The notes beneath the pieces were generated by a model. It had not been told where the DNA came from, did no database searches, and saw nothing but the letters and a program-made list of their open reading frames with translations. DNA of 5,512 nucleotides from Prevotellaceae bacterium. Lineage in GTDB: Bacteria > Bacteroidota > Bacteroidia > Bacteroidales > UBA932. The stretch spans positions 1-5,512 of the forward strand of contig JAIRLT010000004.1 in the NCBI GenBank assembly GCA_031259225.1, written 5' to 3'. The position numbers and the translations under genes are program-made. This document shows, in pieces, positions 1 to 5,322 of the stretch; position 1 is the stretch's first letter, and each line of letters begins with the position of its first letter.

Positions 1-131
1 CACGCGAAGAATGAGCGTGCGTAGTGGAGGGATCTGCTGCATTATGCACCTGCTGCTTTGCATCACCCTGCGTTTGGGAACAGGTTCCTCCACTACGCGG
101 CTCGTGCCTCGCCGCTCCGCTCGGAATGACG
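1..131. repeat. REP-like intergenic inverted-repeat element
   Basis: The arms at 19-36 and 81-98 are inverted copies. Twelve bases (GCGTAGTGGAGG against CCTCCACTACGC) pair perfectly, and six more pairs follow, two of them G-T wobbles, giving an 18-pair stem. The 44-nt interior contains a degenerate direct repeat (35-50 and 51-67, both starting TGCTGC). The right flank runs on into a GC-rich segment ending CTCGGAATGACG. As I recall, words like this are typical of dispersed palindromic intergenic repeats in many bacterial genomes. The left flank (GAAGAATGAGC) may be a diverged version of the same end. No transposase or protein-coding signal is visible. The element may extend past the left edge. 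Calling it a dispersed repeat is an inference from its form, since copies elsewhere cannot be seen here. Confidence 0.55.
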
Positions 132-136
132 GCGTT

Positions 137-153
137 GTGGGCAGTGGGCAGTG
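137..153. repeat. Heptanucleotide tandem tract, unit GGGCAGT
   Basis: Two perfect GGGCAGT units (139-145 and 146-152) with period-7 matching that extends over 137-153. It sits between the REP-like element and the first TGCGCCAGCC word. It is short enough to arise by chance alone. Confidence comes from the other period-7 tracts in the same intergenic regions. Confidence 0.5.
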
Positions 154-157
154 CCGG

Positions 158-167
158 TGCGCCAGCC
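158..167 (+). repeat. TGCGCCAGCC junction word, copy 1
   Basis: This exact 10-mer occurs again at 282-291 and 5296-5305, always on the plus strand. Each time a heptamer tract begins at the very next base. Here it is preceded by GG, so that 156-167 is identical over 12 bases to 5294-5305. Its role is unknown. It could be a conserved boundary of the repeat modules. Confidence 0.6.
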
Positions 168-185
168 GACTTACGACTTATGACT
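168..185. repeat. Heptanucleotide tandem tract, unit GACTTAY
   Basis: GACTTAC, GACTTAT and GACT follow one another, about 2.5 units of period 7 with one C/T difference. The tract starts directly after the junction word at 158-167 and ends just before the 66-bp terminator element at 190-255. Confidence 0.55.
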
Positions 186-189
186 AAAA

Positions 190-255
190 GGATGCAACAA
201 AGAACCGCCGGTAAGGAAACTTGCCGCCGGTTTTTTTTGAAATCTTGAAATCTTT
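190..255 (+). repeat. 66-bp terminator-bearing repeat, copy 1
   Basis: It is matched without gaps by the reverse complement of 5186-5251, with 56 of 66 positions identical by hand alignment. Module order on this strand is GGATGCAA, an A-rich link, a hairpin with a GAAA loop, eight T residues, then two GAAATCTT octamers. The last 27 bases (229-255) are identical in both copies. Most differences fall in the hairpin stem, where three adjacent pairs change on both sides and stay complementary. The two copies face each other across about 4.9 kb. Confidence 0.75.
203..238 (+). terminator. Intrinsic terminator with GAAA tetraloop
   Basis: The arms 203-215 and 220-232 pair over 13 positions with one C-C mismatch (208/227) and one G-T wobble (212/223). 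They close a GAAA loop (216-219) of the GNRA type, and a run of eight T residues follows (231-238). The direction is plus-strand, so it would end transcription entering from a gene beyond the left edge. On the minus strand the tail reads TTCTTTGTT, which is weaker, so bidirectional action is possible but less likely. Confidence 0.8.
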
Positions 256-276
256 GAATTTTGAAATCTTTAAATT
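237..276. repeat. Octanucleotide tandem tract, unit TTGAAATC
   Basis: Five 8-bp units lie head to tail: three exact TTGAAATC units (237-244, 245-252, 261-268) and two variants (253-260 TTTGAATT, 269-276 TTTAAATT). The tract begins in the T-run of the terminator. The inverted copy of the element next to pruA has only two units (5189-5204), so copy number differs between the two sites. Confidence 0.65.
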
Positions 277-281
277 TTTCC

Positions 282-291
282 TGCGCCAGCC
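282..291 (+). repeat. TGCGCCAGCC junction word, copy 2
   Basis: Exact copy of the 10-mer at 158-167 and 5296-5305. Here it separates the octamer tract on its left from a heptamer tract that starts at the next base on its right. The bases before it (TTTTTCC) differ from the other copies, so the shared unit on the left side is only the 10-mer itself. Confidence 0.6.
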
Positions 292-315
292 AATTAGAAA
301 TCAGAAATTAGAAAT
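292..315. repeat. Heptanucleotide tandem tract, unit ATTAGAA
   Basis: Period-7 matching runs for 24 bases, about 3.4 units: ATTAGAA, ATCAGAA, ATTAGAA, AT, with a single T/C difference in the middle unit. It starts directly after the junction word at 282-291. The AT-rich sequence from here to the promoter (316-391) shows nothing else I can identify. Confidence 0.6.
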
Positions 316-391
316 AATGTATCCGCCCTGTTCAATTTGTCTGAAAAAATATTTTTAAATCCCTTAAAAATAGCGCGGGTGTAAAGAGATG

Positions 392-422
392 ATTGTGTTT
401 TTGTAAAAATTACGTATATTTG
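392..422 (+). promoter_or_regulatory. Bacteroidota-type promoter for the M16 peptidase gene
   Basis: TATATTTG at 415-422 fits the Bacteroidota -7 consensus TAnnTTTG exactly. ATTG at 392-395 matches three of four bases of the -33 TTTG element with a 19-nt spacer, within the usual range of about 19-21 nt. Transcription would start near 428-431, leaving a leader of about 115 nt before the ATG at 545. An exact TTTG at 400-403 is only 11 nt from the -7 box and was not chosen. The surroundings are AT-rich and no other gene intervenes. Confidence 0.6.
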
Positions 423-429
423 TAGGCAA

Positions 430-544
430 AATTATACCTTTATATTTTACAACCAAAGTAAGAATGCATACAATAATCAATCAATAATAACTTGCTTCCG
501 GCGCTCCTTTTGCTTAGGGGGACGGGGGTTTAACAATTTTCATT
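430..544 (+). other. Leader (5' UTR) of the M16 peptidase gene
   Basis: The predicted leader is AT-rich over 430-490, then changes to a GC-rich patch with two G5 runs (517-521 and 524-528) separated by AC. The last 16 nt before the ATG are AT-rich (TTTAACAATTTT and following). The G5 runs lie about 17-28 nt upstream of the ATG, too far for a normal Shine-Dalgarno site. An AT-rich region just before the start is usual for Bacteroidota. I see no known riboswitch or convincing hairpin. Confidence 0.4.
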
Positions 545-3442
545 ATGAAAAAAACAATTATCCTGCTTTTTGCCGTATTAGGGACGATGCTATGGACGTC
601 GTGCGGCAACGGCTACCATTACGAAACGGTTCCGAATGACCCGACAAACACACGTATCTATACGTTAGATAACGGACTGAAAGTATACCTGACGGTGAAC
701 AAAAGCGAGCCGCGTATCCAGACCTACATTCCCGTGCGGGTAGGCGGTAAGAACGACCCGCAAGAAACCACCGGACTGTCGCATTACTTGGAACACCTGC
801 TGTTCAAAGGTACCGGCGCTTTCGGCACAAAAGACTATGCAGCCGAAAAACCGCTGTTAGACCAAATCGAAGCCCTCTACGAAACCTACCGCGCTACGGC
901 AGACGACGCGCAACGCAAAGCGATTTACAAACAAATCGACAGCGTGTCGCAGGAAGCGTCGAAATTCGCTATTCCCAACGAATACGACAAGATGATGTCG
1001 CATATCGGCGCGGAAGGCACGAACGCTTTTACGTCGTTCGACGTGACCAATTATGTAGAAAATATCCCGTCAAACCAACTGGAGACATGGGCTAAAATTG
1101 AAGCCGACCGCTTCAAAAACCCGGTGATACGCTTATTCCACACCGAACTGGAAACCGTGTATGAAGAGAAAAACCGCTCGCTTGCCAACGACAGCCGCAA
1201 AGCATACGAAGCCTTGCTCGCCGCGTTGTTCCCGCACCATACCTACGGCACGCAAACCGTACTGGGTACGCAGGAGCACCTGAAAAACCCGTCGATTGTC
1301 AATATTAAAAACCATTACAATTCGTACTATGTAGCCAATAATATGGCGGTCATCCTTTCCGGCGACTTCGACCCCGACCAGGCGATAAAGGTAATAGATA
1401 AATATTTTTCAAGCCTGCCGTCCGGCGAAGTTCCCGCCTTTGTTACGGCGGAAGCAACGCCAATAACAGCGCCGGTTGTAACGGAAGTGCTGGGCAATGA
1501 CGCCGAAAATGTAACAATCGGTTTCCGTTTCCCCGGCGCCAATTCGCCCGAAGCGGAAGTGCTGGAAATATTGGATTACCTGATGAACAACGGCAAGGCG
1601 GGATTGCTTGATTTGAATGTAAACCAAAAACAGCGTGTACTGAGCGCCGGATCCGGCGTATATGATATGGCGGATTACCAGGTGTACGTGCTCTCCGGGC
1701 GCCCGAAACAGGGGCAGACGCTGGAACAGGTAAAGGACATCCTGCTGGAACAAATCGAACTGCTGAAAAAAGGCGAATTTGAAGACTGGCTGATTGAAGC
1801 TACGGTCAATAATTTTAAGTTGAATGAAATTCACGGGATACAATCCAACCAAGTACGCGTCCGCCAGCTGATGGACGCTTTTGTGAACAAAACGCCGTGG
1901 GAAAATGTGGTGAACAAACTTGACCGCCAGTCGAAATTGACCAAACAGCAGATTGTGGATTTTGCCAATACCTATTTCGGCAACAACTATGCTGTTGTGT
2001 ACAAACGGCAGGGCGAAGACCCGAACATCAAGAAAATCGACAAGCCCGCCATTACGCCCATCGCCGCCAACCGCGATGAAGAAAGCGAATACCTGAATGA
2101 AATCAAAGCTATCCAAGTAACGCCTATCGAACCGGTGTTCCTCGATTATGAAAAAGATTTGCAACAAACCACCTTCAAAGGCTTGCCGGTGCTGTATAAA
2201 CAGAATACGGAAAATAATACGTTTGAATTAACCTACCTGCTGGAAATGGGCAGCAACAGCGACAAAGCGCTGGGCACCGCTTTCCGTTACCTGGACTACC
2301 TCGGCACTTCAAAATATACGCCGGAACAAATCAAAAGCGAGTTTTATAAACTGGCTTGTTCGTTCGACGTGTCGTCAAGCGCCGAGCGGGTATATGTTTC
2401 CTTGTCGGGATTGAACGAGCATTTCGAAAAAGCATTGGAACTGCTGGAAGACCTCCTTGCCGACCCGCAAGTGAACAGGGAAGCGTTCGACAACCTGAGA
2501 AAAGATATTATCAAATCTCGCGCCGACGCGAAATTGAACCAGGGACGCATTGTCAATATGCTGTACAGTTACGCTGTTTGGGGAGCAAAATCGTCTTCCA
2601 CCAATGTCCTGAGCAAAAAAGAACTTGCCGCCCTGCAACCCGAAGACTTGATTAAACGCATCAAGGCGATTAACAGCTACGAACATAAAATACTTTATTA
2701 TGGTCCGAAAACACAGGACGAACTGGTGCAAACACTGGGCGCCCTGCACAGGACGCCGGATACTTTCCAGCCGCTGTTGCCCGCTACGAAATTCACGCAA
2801 GTGGAAACGCCTGCCAATAAAGTGTTCTACACCCATTACGACTCCCCGCAGCTCAACATGGTGATGCACTCCAAAGGCATTCCTTATGCGAAAGAGCTCG
2901 AACCAATTCGCCGGATGTATAACGAATATTTCGGCGGCGGCATGAATGCCATCGTATTTCAGGAAATGCGGGAAGCGCGCAGCCTTGCCTACTCGGCGCA
3001 AGCAAGCTACAGCGGCGTGTCAAAGCCGGAACTGAATTATATCATGTTCACCTACATCGGCACGCAAAACGATAAATTGACGGACGCCGTGGATGCGTTC
3101 AAGGATATCCTGAACAATCTTCCCGAATCCGAAAAAGCGTTCAATATCGCGAAGGAAGCCATTATCGCCTCCATCCGCACGGAACGCATTATCCGCGAAT
3201 CGGTGTTGTGGAATTATTTGGATGCCCAAAAATTCGGCTATACCTACGACCGGCGCAAGGATGTATTTGAACAGGTGCCGCAATTTACCTTACAGGATGT
3301 AAAAGCATTTCAGGAAAAATATATCAAAGGACTACCGTATGTGTACTGCATACTGGGCGACAAAAAAGCGCTGTCTATGGACACCATGAAAAACATTGCG
3401 CCGGTGCAAACCGTAACGCTTGAAGAAATCTTCGGGTATTAA
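545..3442 (+). CDS. M16 (pitrilysin/insulinase) family zinc metallopeptidase lipoprotein
   Basis: A 965-residue protein, full length for a single-chain four-domain M16 peptidase such as pitrilysin or insulin-degrading enzyme. Residues 1-19 form a lipoprotein signal (KK, then IILLFAVLGTMLW, then TS before Cys20), so the mature enzyme is probably lipid-anchored in the envelope. Cys20 is followed by GNGYHY, with no acidic surface-export signal. The inverted zinc motif HxxEH is intact: His80, Glu83 (catalytic base) and His84. Glu208, seven residues after Glu201, fits the third zinc ligand. An insert of roughly 50 charged residues (about 95-155) separates the two motifs. The second half is the non-catalytic partner; FGGGM at 796-800 and Arg809/Tyr816 match the conserved substrate-binding Arg-Tyr pair with the usual spacing of seven. 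It probably degrades oligopeptides in the periplasm; the substrate is unknown. ATG545 is chosen because the signal peptide starts there. Confidence 0.93.
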   Translation: MKKTIILLFAVLGTMLWTSCGNGYHYETVPNDPTNTRIYTLDNGLKVYLTVNKSEPRIQTYIPVRVGGKNDPQETTGLSHYLEHLLFKGTGAFGTKDYAAEKPLLDQIEALYETYRATADDAQRKAIYKQIDSVSQEASKFAIPNEYDKMMSHIGAEGTNAFTSFDVTNYVENIPSNQLETWAKIEADRFKNPVIRLFHTELETVYEEKNRSLANDSRKAYEALLAALFPHHTYGTQTVLGTQEHLKNPSIVNIKNHYNSYYVANNMAVILSGDFDPDQAIKVIDKYFSSLPSGEVPAFVTAEATPITAPVVTEVLGNDAENVTIGFRFPGANSPEAEVLEILDYLMNNGKAGLLDLNVNQKQRVLSAGSGVYDMADYQVYVLSGRPKQGQTLEQVKDILLEQIELLKKGEFEDWLIEATVNNFKLNEIHGIQSNQVRVRQLMDAFVNKTPWENVVNKLDRQSKLTKQQIVDFANTYFGNNYAVVYKRQGEDPNIKKIDKPAITPIAANRDEESEYLNEIKAIQVTPIEPVFLDYEKDLQQTTFKGLPVLYKQNTENNTFELTYLLEMGSNSDKALGTAFRYLDYLGTSKYTPEQIKSEFYKLACSFDVSSSAERVYVSLSGLNEHFEKALELLEDLLADPQVNREAFDNLRKDIIKSRADAKLNQGRIVNMLYSYAVWGAKSSSTNVLSKKELAALQPEDLIKRIKAINSYEHKILYYGPKTQDELVQTLGALHRTPDTFQPLLPATKFTQVETPANKVFYTHYDSPQLNMVMHSKGIPYAKELEPIRRMYNEYFGGGMNAIVFQEMREARSLAYSAQASYSGVSKPELNYIMFTYIGTQNDKLTDAVDAFKDILNNLPESEKAFNIAKEAIIASIRTERIIRESVLWNYLDAQKFGYTYDRRKDVFEQVPQFTLQDVKAFQEKYIKGLPYVYCILGDKKALSMDTMKNIAPVQTVTLEEIFGY

Positions 3443-3454
3443 CCCTATTCATTG

Positions 3455-3493
3455 ACAATAAAGCGCCGGATACCCGGCGCTTATTGTTTTTTT
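3455..3493 (+). terminator. Intrinsic terminator of the M16 peptidase gene
   Basis: The stem 3455-3469 / 3474-3487 has 14 pairs and one bulged A (3460). Its core of eight perfect, mostly GC pairs (AGCGCCGG with CCGGCGCT) closes an ATAC loop at 3470-3473. Seven T residues follow (3487-3493). It lies 12 nt after the peptidase stop codon and should separate that gene from pruA, making the two genes separate transcription units. Confidence 0.9.
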
Positions 3494-3510
3494 AATCTTA
3501 CCCGCGCATA

Positions 3511-3526
3511 ACCCTTTACCCTTTAC
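3511..3526. repeat. Heptanucleotide tandem tract, unit ACCCTTT
   Basis: Two ACCCTTT units plus AC (16 bases) between the peptidase terminator and pruA. The same unit, reverse-complemented, makes up the longer tract at 5256-5290 after pruA, so pruA lies between inverted tracts of one heptamer family. The rest of 3494-3560 is AT-rich leader without a recognisable ribosome binding site. Confidence 0.5.
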
Positions 3527-3560
3527 AATTAACTTTCAAACATAAATAATCATATAAATC

Positions 3561-5186
3561 ATGAATAATTCTATTTATCATTTTCCCTATCCTGCCAACG
3601 AGCCGGTGAAAAGCTATGCGCCCGGCAGCGCCGAACGCAAGGAACTGCAGGAAGAAATAACACGGCTATCGTCCGGAACCATTGAAATCCCCATCATCAT
3701 CGGCGGGCGCGAAGTGCATACGGGCGACACCGGCACAGTAGTGATGCCGCACGACCGCAGGCATGTATTAGCCACCTACCACAAGGCAGGCGTCAAAGAA
3801 GTGGAAGCGGCGGTAGCTGCCGCCACGCAGGCGCAGAAAGCGTGGGAACGCTTCCCGTGGGAGGAACGCGCCGCCATCATCCTGCGGATTGCCGAACTGT
3901 CGGCGAAGAAATACCGCGCCCTCCTGAATGCCGCCACCATGCTTGGACAAAGTAAAAATGCCTTTCAGGCGGAAATAGATTCGGCGTGCGAAAATATCGA
4001 CTTCCTGCGCTTCAACGTCCACTATGCCGGCAGGATTTACGACGAACAGCCGCACAGCGAAACGGGCGTTATCAACCGTATGGAATACCGCCCGCTTGAA
4101 GGATTTGTGCTGGCGGTAACGCCTTTTAACTTCACGGCGATTGCCTCAAACCTGAACCTTTCGCCCGTGCTGATGGGCAATACGACACTCTGGAAACCGG
4201 CGACTACCGCCATTTTTTCCAATTATTTCCTGATGAAAATCTTTCAGGAAGCCGGACTGCCCGACGGCGTAATAAACTTCCTGCCCGGCGCAGGACGCAC
4301 TATCGGCAATGCGGCGCTGGTGAGCCCGCACTTTGCCGGACTGCACTTCACCGGCTCCACCGCCACCTTCGACCAGTTGTGGCAAACGGCGGCAAACAAC
4401 CTTTCCGGCTATCGTTCCTATCCGCGGCTGGTAGGCGAAACGGGAGGTAAAGACTTTGTGGTGGCACACCCGTCGGCGAAGGCGCAGGAACTGGCGGTGG
4501 CGCTGGTTCGCGGCTCGTTTGAATACCAGGGGCAGAAATGTTCGGCTTCGTCGCGCGCTTACATCCCGTCGAACCTTTGGCAGGAAGTGAAGCAATGCCT
4601 CTGCGATATGTTGGCGTCCATCAAAACCGGCGACGTGCGCGATTTTAGCAACTACCACAACGCCGTTATCGACGAAACCTCGTTCGATACCATCATGAGC
4701 TACCTCGACCGCGCACGCCGCTCGTCCGAAGCCACGATCATTGCGGGCGGTACGGGTGACAAGTCGCAGGGATATTTCATACAGCCGACGGTCATTGAGG
4801 TGCGCGACCCACATTTTGTTACGATGGAAGAAGAAATCTTCGGACCGGCGCTTTCGGTATACGTTTATCCCGAAAATAAATGGACGGAAACGCTGCAACT
4901 GCTCGACGAGACTTCGCCCTACGGGCTGACCGGCGCAGTGTTTGCGCAAGACCGCTATGCACTGGAGGAAGCGGCGCAATGCTTGAAATATGCGGCAGGT
5001 AATATTTATTTCAACGACAAATCGACCGGTGCAGTGGTAGGGCAACAGCCTTTCGGCGGCGCGCGCCGCAGCGGTACCAACGACAAAGCCGGAAGCTACC
5101 TCAACCTCCTCCGCTGGACAAGCCCCCGCGCTATCAAGGAATGCCTTGTGCCGCCGGTAGATTACCGCTATCCTTTTTTAGGTTAA
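3561..5186 (+). CDS. pruA: L-glutamate gamma-semialdehyde (1-pyrroline-5-carboxylate) dehydrogenase
   Basis: A 541-residue aldehyde dehydrogenase of the ALDH4/P5CDH type. It oxidises glutamate gamma-semialdehyde, the open form of P5C, to glutamate with NAD+: the second step of proline breakdown in the cytoplasm. The catalytic nucleophile is Cys327 (GQKCSASSR) and the general base Glu293 (GETGGKDF). Their spacing of 34 equals that in ALDH4A1. Asn190 (TPFNF) fits the oxyanion Asn. Lys212 (WKP) and the FTGST loop (263-267) fit NAD binding. EEIFGP (424-429) and PFGGARRSGTNDKAG (497-511) are typical family motifs. The N-terminal extension (about 1-45, including YAPGSAER) and the C-terminal end KECLVPPVDYRYPF also match single-domain P5CDHs. 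No proline dehydrogenase domain is fused or adjacent, unlike enterobacterial PutA. The ATG has no Shine-Dalgarno, and AT-rich bases precede it. No clear promoter is visible. The gene is intact. Confidence 0.93.
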   Translation: MNNSIYHFPYPANEPVKSYAPGSAERKELQEEITRLSSGTIEIPIIIGGREVHTGDTGTVVMPHDRRHVLATYHKAGVKEVEAAVAAATQAQKAWERFPWEERAAIILRIAELSAKKYRALLNAATMLGQSKNAFQAEIDSACENIDFLRFNVHYAGRIYDEQPHSETGVINRMEYRPLEGFVLAVTPFNFTAIASNLNLSPVLMGNTTLWKPATTAIFSNYFLMKIFQEAGLPDGVINFLPGAGRTIGNAALVSPHFAGLHFTGSTATFDQLWQTAANNLSGYRSYPRLVGETGGKDFVVAHPSAKAQELAVALVRGSFEYQGQKCSASSRAYIPSNLWQEVKQCLCDMLASIKTGDVRDFSNYHNAVIDETSFDTIMSYLDRARRSSEATIIAGGTGDKSQGYFIQPTVIEVRDPHFVTMEEEIFGPALSVYVYPENKWTETLQLLDETSPYGLTGAVFAQDRYALEEAAQCLKYAAGNIYFNDKSTGAVVGQQPFGGARRSGTNDKAGSYLNLLRWTSPRAIKECLVPPVDYRYPFLG

Positions 5187-5251
5187 AAGATTTCAAGATT
5201 TCAAAAAAAACCGCCGGTGCATTTCTGCACCGGCAGTTCTTTTTTGCATCC
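5186..5251 (-). repeat. 66-bp terminator-bearing repeat, copy 2 (inverted)
   Basis: The reverse complement of this stretch aligns without gaps to 190-255 (56/66 identical). It begins at the last base of the pruA stop codon. In minus orientation it reads GGATGCAA, an A-rich link, a hairpin with a GAAA loop, T8, then two octamers (5189-5204 on the plus strand). Compared with copy 1, the three pairs nearest the loop are changed on both arms (AAG/CTT to GCA/TGC) and pairing is kept. This indicates that the structure matters, not only the sequence. Confidence 0.75.
5203..5245. terminator. Bidirectional terminator between pruA and the convergent gene
   Basis: The arms 5209-5221 and 5226-5238 pair over 13 positions around a four-base loop (5222-5225). 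On the minus strand the stem is continuous with one G-T wobble, the loop reads GAAA, and eight T residues follow (complement of 5203-5210), so it is a strong end for the gene entering from the right. On the plus strand there is one C-A mismatch, and the tail is TTCTTTTTT (5237-5245), adequate for ending pruA 23 nt after its stop. Convergent genes on both sides fit the two-way design. Confidence 0.82.
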
Positions 5252-5255
5252 AGCT

Positions 5256-5290
5256 TTAAGGGCAAAGGGTACAAGGTAAAGGGTGAAGGG
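5256..5290. repeat. Heptanucleotide tandem tract, unit TAAAGGG (five units)
   Basis: Five 7-bp units in register: TTAAGGG, CAAAGGG, TACAAGG, TAAAGGG, TGAAGGG. It is the longest heptamer tract in the window and the most diverged, suggesting it is older or under no strict constraint. The unit is the complement of the ACCCTTT tract at 3511-3526; the nine bases at 5276-5284 pair exactly with ACCCTTTAC there. Confidence 0.65.
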
Positions 5291-5305
5291 GCTGGTGCGC
5301 CAGCC
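5290..5305. repeat. Junction word copy 3 within a small hairpin
   Basis: GGCTGG (5290-5295) and CCAGCC (5300-5305) are perfect inverted arms around TGCG. The right part contains the third copy of TGCGCCAGCC (5296-5305). At the other two sites the left arm is not fully preserved, so the hairpin may be specific to this copy. No T-run follows on either strand, so it is not by itself a terminator. Confidence 0.55.
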
Positions 5306-5322
5306 AATTCATAATTCATAAT
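5306..5322. repeat. Heptanucleotide tandem tract, unit AATTCAT
   Basis: AATTCAT, AATTCAT, AAT: 17 bases of exact period 7 starting directly after the junction word. On the minus strand the tract supplies the stop codon (TGA at 5318-5316) of the gene entering from the right edge, so repeat and gene end overlap. Confidence 0.55.

Noticed and set aside
24..248. Plus-strand ORF of 74 codons
   Set aside because: It runs through the REP-like element, two heptamer tracts and the terminator hairpin. Its translation is Cys- and Ala-rich without protein-like pattern, so it is a chance frame in repeat DNA.
137..315. CRISPR array
   Set aside because: Repeat units are 7-8 bp with no spacers, and no cas-like gene is visible.
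1409..2167. Long antisense frame within the M16 gene
   Set aside because: The plus-strand protein here is a clear M16 peptidase. The antisense product is rich in Phe, His, Arg and Val, as expected for a shadow frame.
3530..3537. TAACTTTC as a -7 promoter element for pruA
   Set aside because: It lacks the final G of TAnnTTTG, and no TTTG-like -33 element lies about 19-21 nt upstream. The pruA promoter therefore remains unassigned.
4146..5045. Antisense frame of 299 codons within pruA
   Set aside because: It is opposite the best-conserved part of the aldehyde dehydrogenase (catalytic Cys and NAD motifs). It is Arg- and His-rich and has no recognisable family features.
190..5251. Composite transposon
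   Set aside because: The ends are inverted copies of a terminator, not insertion sequences. No transposase and no target-site duplication were found, and the cargo is ordinary housekeeping metabolism.
5256..5290. Telomere-like repeat or replicon end (TAAAGGG resembles some eukaryotic telomere units)
   Set aside because: The unit is not an actual known telomere repeat, there are only five diverged copies, and genes continue on both sides.
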